DNA of 64,000 nt from Parascedosporium putredinis (taxonomy: Eukaryota > Ascomycota > Sordariomycetes > Microascales > Microascaceae), in the NCBI GenBank assembly GCA_949357655.1, contig CASHTG010000012.1, forward strand, positions 1,364,001 through 1,428,000, read 5' to 3'. The stretch's first letter is position 1, and each line of letters opens with the position of its first letter. The notes below the pieces were generated by a model. The model saw only the letters and a list, made by a program, of their open reading frames with translations. It ran no database searches and had not been told where the DNA came from. Shown here piece after piece: positions 58,105 through 64,000 of this stretch. Both the position numbers and the translations under genes were made by a program.

Positions 58105-58327
58105 TTGAGGTGGCAACCAGCTCGCGTTACAGCCTACACCTTATGGCACAATTTTATTTTCGTGCTTTGTATCTTCTACTCGGTGGTTTCAAATTTCGGC
58201 CCTATTAGCATAGCAAAGGTGTTTTTCCTTTTTGCCTTTCGTTTTCTTTTGGTTTCTATATCCTTTACAGTCTAGTGGTTGGGTTCCCGCTTGTGGCCTG
58301 CTTTTCTCGGGTGTTTGGCTTGCTGGT

Positions 58328-58395
58328 GCGGGCGTGGGCGTGGGCGTGGGCGTGGGCGTGGGCGTGGGCGTGGGCGTGGGCGTGGGCGTGGGCGT
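58328..58395 (+). repeat. GGGCGT hexanucleotide minisatellite
   Basis: About eleven perfect tandem units of GGGCGT on the plus strand, each with a run of three G, about 225 bases past the ADA2 stop codon. Confidence 0.9.
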
Positions 58396-58971
58396 CGTTA
58401 TCAGTGTCGGTGCGAAACAGAACTTAGGATTTACTTGGGATTGCTTCAGTCACGACGCGTTGATATCCCACGTAATTACAAATGACACATTGTATATTGC
58501 CTCATGTATTCAGAGGCCAGGAAGGCACAAACCGAATCCGTGACGCCCGAATTGGTTCTAGGCAGTTTCTTCAACAGGACCGTGGCGACATTAGTGCCGA
58601 GAAACATAGCAAGTTCGCACATGAAGAAACATGGATATCTGTTCTAGCTTCGAAGGTCGGAGACAAACGGGATATTCAGGGTAGGGAGAGGGCAAGACTG
58701 TCTCGCGTCACCCCAAGACAAGACGACTCCGAAGCCGAGCTAACATGTTTTGAAAGATTCGGTTACGAATCGCAGTCACCAACGGCTACATGTAGCCTTA
58801 GGCGTTGTGTATTGGGGTCGGCTTAAGGAACACCCTTCGTACGGAACAGCTCGGAAGCCTCTCCCGAGGGGACAGCGTATAGGTTCTCGGATGGCACAAC
58901 GTAATTAGACAAATTATTCACGAATATTTAATTGCTATACGAGCGTCCGAAGAGCCTTAATTGCCATATTT

Positions 58972-58994
58972 ATAAATATATATATATATATATA
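58972..58994. repeat. (TA)n microsatellite
   Basis: TA dinucleotides in tandem in an AT-rich part of the intergenic region. Confidence 0.8.
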
Positions 58995-59491
58995 CATTGT
59001 GTTCGATGCCAGGTGATGCCCAACTATAACAAGATGATGTTGTTCTTGCTGCCGTCCATCTAATATCGGTCTTCCCTTCGCTGATATCGAGAGATTCAAC
59101 GAGAGTTATCGCTCCTGTTATCCACAACCCAACCCCACATTCGTACCTCTAAACAGTGCCATCAATCAGCCCGCACTTCACTCAAAAGCTTTCGGGCACA
59201 CGCTTAGAGATTGTCTTGCTTCACGTCTACACGTCGCCTTGACTTCTTTCGCGTTATCCACTACAGAATTTCGATACGACTTCTTATGAAATCTACAGCC
59301 CTGCTTTTCGGATAAAACACCTCCAGGGCCACCCTCATTTTGCTTCATCTTTCCAGGGAATTCTGCCCGTACCCTCATCCGTGGCCCCCACCACTCACTC
59401 TTGCCGGCGGCCCAGAACAACCTGCACTTGAATACACTGCCTTTTCCCACCATTCCAAGATCAGGGCAGGCAATCCCCAAAGGCGTACACT

Positions 59492-60081
59492 ATGGCCAGC
59501 ATAGCAAATCTGCAGCGGATCACCGCCAAGGATCTCTCGGAGTTGATTCTGGCCGAGGCCGGCTCTCAGGACCCGAGCTACGCAATTGTAGATGTTCGAG
59601 ATGATGGTATGCTTCCAAGATCCCGACTCCATGCTACAGCGGGGCAAGGGGAGCCCCAAGAAGGCCGAAATTCTCTAACCGTAGGGGTTGTTGCACCTTA
59701 GATCACATCGGAGGCCACATCAAGGGCTCTATAAATATTCCGTCGCGAACTTTGGAAGCCATGATCCCCACTCTTCTACGCAAGCTCGAGTCGAAGCAGA
59801 CCGTCGTGTTTCACTGCGCGCTCTCTCAGCAGCGTGGCCCTTCGGCGGCTCTCCGATACCTCCGTGAAACCGAAGTGTCTAGACCGGGGGTCCCGCCATC
59901 GTCGTCTGAGACCGAGGTCGAGGCAGCAGCGGAAGGGGCGATCGAGAAGGCGAAGCAGGAGGGCCAGACGGTCTACGTCCTTGATCAGGGGTTCGTAGGC
60001 TGGCAGGAGCTCTATGGAGAAGACGATCGGTTGACTTCAGGATACCGAAAAGAGTTGTGGAAGAATGGGTACTGGGGTTGA
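59492..60081 (+). CDS. Cdc25/rhodanese-type phosphatase (Ych1/Acr2-like)
   Basis: Exons 59492-59606 and 59702-60081 (intron 59607-59701, phase 1) give 164 residues with no break. A single rhodanese/Cdc25 fold: AIVDVRDDHIGGHIKGSINI across the splice, then the active-site loop HCALSQQRGPSAAL (Cys-x5-Arg, about residue 75) and VLDQGFVGWQELY. The six-residue-plus loop length of Cdc25/Acr2 enzymes suits phosphate or arsenate substrates better than sulfur transfer. An insert rich in Glu/Ala (EVEAAAEGAIEKAKQE) lies before the last strand. Small cytosolic enzyme; related yeast proteins are Ych1 and Acr2. The exact substrate cannot be read from sequence. Confidence 0.85.
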
Positions 60082-63000
60082 GAAGGGTAGGTGGAAGAGG
60101 AATGAGAAGGGGTTAGAGGGAGGGCGGGGATGGAGGGGAGGGGGAAGGGCGATAGCCATGGCGGAGAATCAGGGTCACCTCTGGCTGGTGATCAAAAACA
60201 ATAAGCCCCGGAATTCAGGGTGCGCCATGGTGAGATTCTGCGGAGGCGGTGAGTCCCTCTCTTGGCGGGTCGCCGACCCTCTGGCGACAACATCTCCATC
60301 TTCCGGCAGCGTCGCTGGTCTGATGGGGCCACGGCCTCCTCCCCTCCCCTCTCTGAATAGCCAAACCTTTGTCCACATCCGCTCTAAACACGTTGAGACT
60401 AAGATTCGGGAGGATATGCAGGGATGTAGGGAAGAAGCTTGCCGACGCTTGATTTTCTGTAGTCTTCGGTAATGGCATGGTACTAAAAGATACATCATTC
60501 AGCGACCCTTGCGACCCAGGTACGTGACCGGAAGTCGCGGATGCGCCGTTCCGACAAGACTAGCTGGCTCAGTGCTTTTCGATCGGCCACCGACTGGCGT
60601 TTACCGTACCGGTCGCCACTCGTTAGAACTACACTATCATTCTCCTTGTACGTATACAGCCTCAACAGGCCGTGGTCTAGACGTAAGACTGGGGTGGTGG
60701 CCCCTTCGTTATCGCAATCTTACCTGAGGTGCTGAATATGTCCAACGCACCTTGAAAATTATCTCCAACTCGTGAGCCCTGAAGGTTAGCAATCCATCCC
60801 ATGTGCCTCAACGGCCTGACGGGGCAAAGACCGTCCCCACCCTCCCCTTCCTCCAAAGGCCACAAGAACCACCCCGGCCAACCCTCCTCCTGAACCTTGA
60901 AGAACGATATACTCTCAGCCACTGCCGTCTCTCGTACCCACAGTTGATTCCCGGGGCTCCGTATGGCCAGTCAGGTGGGCGCACTGCCCTGACTGAATGA
61001 GGGGCAGGTCATATTGTCGCACAAGCTTGATTTTTGACAAGAGGCTGGCGGGTGAAAACGATCTGTCACAAACAAGCGGGAAGATGGGTAAGAGACCCAT
61101 CAGTCGTCTTCCCGATATTACATGGAGAGAGTGGGGAAGCAAGAGAGAGGTCGGGGAGAGTGATCAGTCCAACTCATATACTGGGAGGCAGCATGTCATT
61201 TTTTTCTTTTCTTGAGAAAGAAAAAGGGTTGTACACCCTCTCCTGGGCCCTTGAATTTTTCATAGAGATGAGGAAAACATGACCCTTCCGTATGGACGTG
61301 CATTCTCGCGATACGAAGTCCTCGTCGTACAGAGTTATCGTAGACTAAGAGCCAAAGCCCGGAAGAAGTGTATAAATCCAAACCCTGATTACCAGGATCC
61401 GTTGCTATCCGCAGTTCTCTCGTTATCCCTGACACCCACTGCACCCATAAGCTAAACAGATGGCGTTTGGGGTGTCAGTGAGCGATTAAGCTGTTTTGCG
61501 ATGCAGCGATCGCAGCACGCATGGAGAGCACGATGGTGTATATGGCCCAGACTCAAAGCCTTCCTCATTGTCTGCGTCGAAGTGAACCGTTTACAGCCCG
61601 CGGATATGAGAAAGTAAATCCGTGTGACACCCTATTTCTTGCGTCTGCAAGCGTAACCCTTACCATCCGGGATTTCATCACACCTCGTCCTGCTCGTCAT
61701 CTGTGTACTGGCGCCTCTATCACATTCACAATAGTGGGAGGGGATCCAAGCGTTCGATCTGTATCATCAAAGGGTAGGGATGGATTAGATCTCAGGGCGA
61801 TCACCATATCCGTTCGAGGACCTGACTTTTAGTTGCCGTGGGGTAGCAGGCGAGCGTTAAGTTGACGCTAGCATTGCTGCTCTTAAGGGAAGTGGAAGAG
61901 ATCCGTTCTTCAATGAAGACGCCCATTTAGAGCTATAGACTTCAGCCTCGAGGTTTACGGTTCACGAAATCTCAGAGGGGAACACGTTTAGCGTGGACTT
62001 GATTGCTGGAAAATACTAGTCCTCGTGCCGAGGCAGTTGGCTTGTTTGAGTTGCGTGTGCAATTCGTTCACCACCACAGTGTTCTCGCCGGTAATCGAAT
62101 AACTAGCATCTTGACCAGGACTCGTACGTAGTCTGAGACAGTCAACATGAGTCGGGTCCGGTGGAATGATAAAACTCCCGACTTAACTCCCCAGCCACGA
62201 GGTTATGAAGAAAAAGAATGCGGGTTCCCATGTGCTGAGTGAACTCTTACCTCTGTGATTGCATGTCGTCAGCGCTACGTTGTAATGGGTACTGTGACAC
62301 CGCCATTTCCCCTTTTCGCTTGATAGGTCTTGCTTTTCGTCTACTGTGGTAGATGTCTGCAGGTTCAGCTGCAGAAATACGAACGGTATGGAACACAGCG
62401 ATTCAATGTTGACGCCAGTGTTGACAATCCTCCCACTTCTCCACTATTCGGAAATGGCATGGAGAGGAAGGCTGCATGCTCTCTCCGTGAAACACCCGCG
62501 TCTGCGGGTCAGGACGAGGTTGGCAGTCTTTCATTATTCGACCATCCGTCGTGGAGGGTGCTGTCGGTTCCAGCCACGTGGAAAGATAGAGCAGGCCCTG
62601 TCAGTTACATGGGTATCCATCTCCTTGACGAACGTGTTTAGACAATGATACCCCCGCACATTTCTTCTGGGCACTGCACTGAATGTCTTGACCGAATCCC
62701 GAGACGTTAGATGCACATTTGTGGTGAACGGGCCGAAGCATCCCATCCACATAAGCCCCAGACCTGCCCTCAATAGGCTAGGCAAACATGTTATTCCATG
62801 AGCTACTGCAAAGAATTCATCCACAGGCTACACTATCCTTCTGACACGTTCAAAATGAGCGGGACTGGGCGACTGGCGACTGGCGGTGGGGAGTGGTTGC
62901 AGGCGAAGATGAGCTTCTGATGCATGTGCGGTTCGGAAAGGCTGGGTGTAGCCACTACTATTGGCTCCTCAGTTTCTTGAACCTGGAAATAGTTAATACA

Positions 63001-64000
63001 TAGGCCCTGCCCCGGGATTTCCCATGAGTGCAGGCGAACAAGCGGTGCCCAGAATATGCTGACCCACCAACCGTGAGGAGTGACTTGGCGGGCTTTCCAT
63101 GATTCGAACCATAAGGGCCCAGCCATGCAGGTGCTGAGTAGCCCCTCCTCCACGATGCGAAAATCGACTGTCACGTCCTAGGTCCCTTGAATCTACACTT
63201 TCTGGGATCATCACAGGGACATTGAATTTGGCCCTATGGTTTCTCGGCAGAATTGCAAAGTTGATTGATTGTCCGTTGGCTTGGCCCGTCGTAAACCTCT
63301 CCTCTCTCTCCTCCACAGGGCTCGTAGGAGTCAGTCCTGGAGACGCGACTACAATTGACGTAGGTTCAACACGCTTGTCCTTAGGTAACCTAGTGTTTAT
63401 TCCGCAATTGGTCCTTTGATAATTCTGCTTATAACTAGCTCTGCCCCAAGAACCTCACATTGACTTCGGAGCGGGGCCAGCGGATCCAACGAGCAGTTGG
63501 TACGAGGCCGCAACGACCACTCATTGCGGGAGGGAGGGATGGGACTTCTTGCCCGTTGGTTGATCGGATTCAGAGCCGGGGACTACGGCGGACAACACTT
63601 AAACGTTCGTTGATTCACTGAGAACCAAACAGCTTACTGCATACTAGCCGTTAAGTTTTGGTCCCGGATATCGGAATGCTCAGCGTGCTCCTCTAGGTTA
63701 AATGAGACATGTTAAACCGAAAATAGACTTGCCAACATGCACCATGCAGCAACAATGTCGAGAAGCTTGTTGAACGAAATCGCGCGAAGGGCTTTGTAAA
63801 AAGGGGTGGTGGGGTAGGCCCGAGTGCCGAAATAACCTGTTGGATGGTTTGGCCCTAGAAGCCGTGCTTTTGAACGGGATCTCGTCGAGACATTCTAGCG
63901 TAACCCAAGGCTGTAACAAACCACTAAGACTGAGAACCCTACTTCGTGGCTACTTTGGGGCTTTATTGGTTAGCGCTAGAAGCCTAGGTGCTTTCTTTCC
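60082..64000. other. Gene-free right end
   Basis: Almost 4 kb with no open frame longer than about 135 codons and none with protein-family features on either strand. A GGTTCGAATC-like pattern near 63103 was tested as a tRNA and rejected. It could be a decayed element or a long regulatory flank of the next gene. Confidence 0.45.

Larger units (their letters stand above)
58105..59491. other. Intergenic region between ADA2 and the rhodanese-type phosphatase
   Basis: Holds a GGGCGT minisatellite (58328-58395), a TA repeat (58972-58994) and otherwise nothing recognisable. A minus-strand open frame at 59178-59659 overlaps the promoter and lacks motifs. Confidence 0.5.

Noticed and set aside
63095..63115. 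GGTTCGAATC, resembling a tRNA B box, on the minus strand
   Set aside because: The flanking bases do not form a T stem and no other tRNA arms are found.
1..64000. CRISPR arrays, insertion sequences, plasmid or phage genes
   Set aside because: No regularly spaced direct repeats, transposase motifs or terminal inverted repeats were found; gene structure is eukaryotic throughout.

Overview
The window looks like nuclear DNA of a filamentous ascomycete (Pezizomycotina, most likely a Sordariomycete). Genes are single and unlinked into operons, on both strands, with short introns (mostly 50-130 nt) that carry GTAAGT/GTATGT-like donors, CTAAC-type branch points and CAG/TAG acceptors. The gene set is fungal: a Bli-3-like flavoprotein, an AA9 polysaccharide monooxygenase, a MepB-type M3 peptidase, Bir1, Cdc4, Erg28, Nup170, Ada2, Ifa38 and a SUR7/PalI-like protein. 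No bacterial, plasmid, phage or CRISPR signal was seen.

Layout. 0-9 kb: C-terminal scrap of an unknown gene, Bli-3-like protein (-), small CoA-binding protein (-), SAM methyltransferase (+), myosin essential light chain Cdc4 (+), and a secreted Thr-rich protein (+). 9-19 kb: M3 metallopeptidase (+), Bir1/survivin-type protein (+), MFS transporter (-). 19-26 kb: a 7-kb tract without a recognisable gene. 26-37 kb: F-box protein (-), secreted AA9 enzyme (-) and a secreted tandem-cupredoxin protein (-), separated by long gene-free tracts. 37-46 kb: SUR7/PalI-like membrane protein (+), a protein with five CxxC modules (-), a TMEM97/EXPERA membrane protein (+) and an unrecognised type I membrane protein (-). 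46-60 kb: a housekeeping block with Nup170 (-), 3-ketoacyl-CoA reductase (-) divergent from ERG28 (+), galactose-1-phosphate uridylyltransferase (-) divergent from ADA2 (+), and a Cdc25/rhodanese-type phosphatase (+). 60-64 kb: no recognisable gene.

The dominant oddity is 37 apparent reading-frame breaks in 13 otherwise well conserved genes. I located them by following conserved protein sequence from one frame into the next. Thirty-one fit a single missing base and nearly all lie in a homopolymer (C3-C5, G3-G5, A2-A4, T3-T6). Once they are allowed for, every gene has a total length divisible by three and close to its family's usual size. This most likely reflects homopolymer errors in the assembly rather than pseudogenes, but it means that simple ORF calling fragments these genes. 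Eight other genes have no break.

Functionally, the window mixes housekeeping (nuclear pore, SAGA, chromosome segregation, cytokinesis, ER lipid synthesis, Leloir pathway) with secreted or surface proteins (AA9, cupredoxin protein, Thr-rich protein, MFS, SUR7-like). The best candidates for something less described are the five-module CxxC protein, the tandem cupredoxin protein whose copper ligands are largely missing, and the type I membrane protein with a His/Met-rich lumenal stretch.
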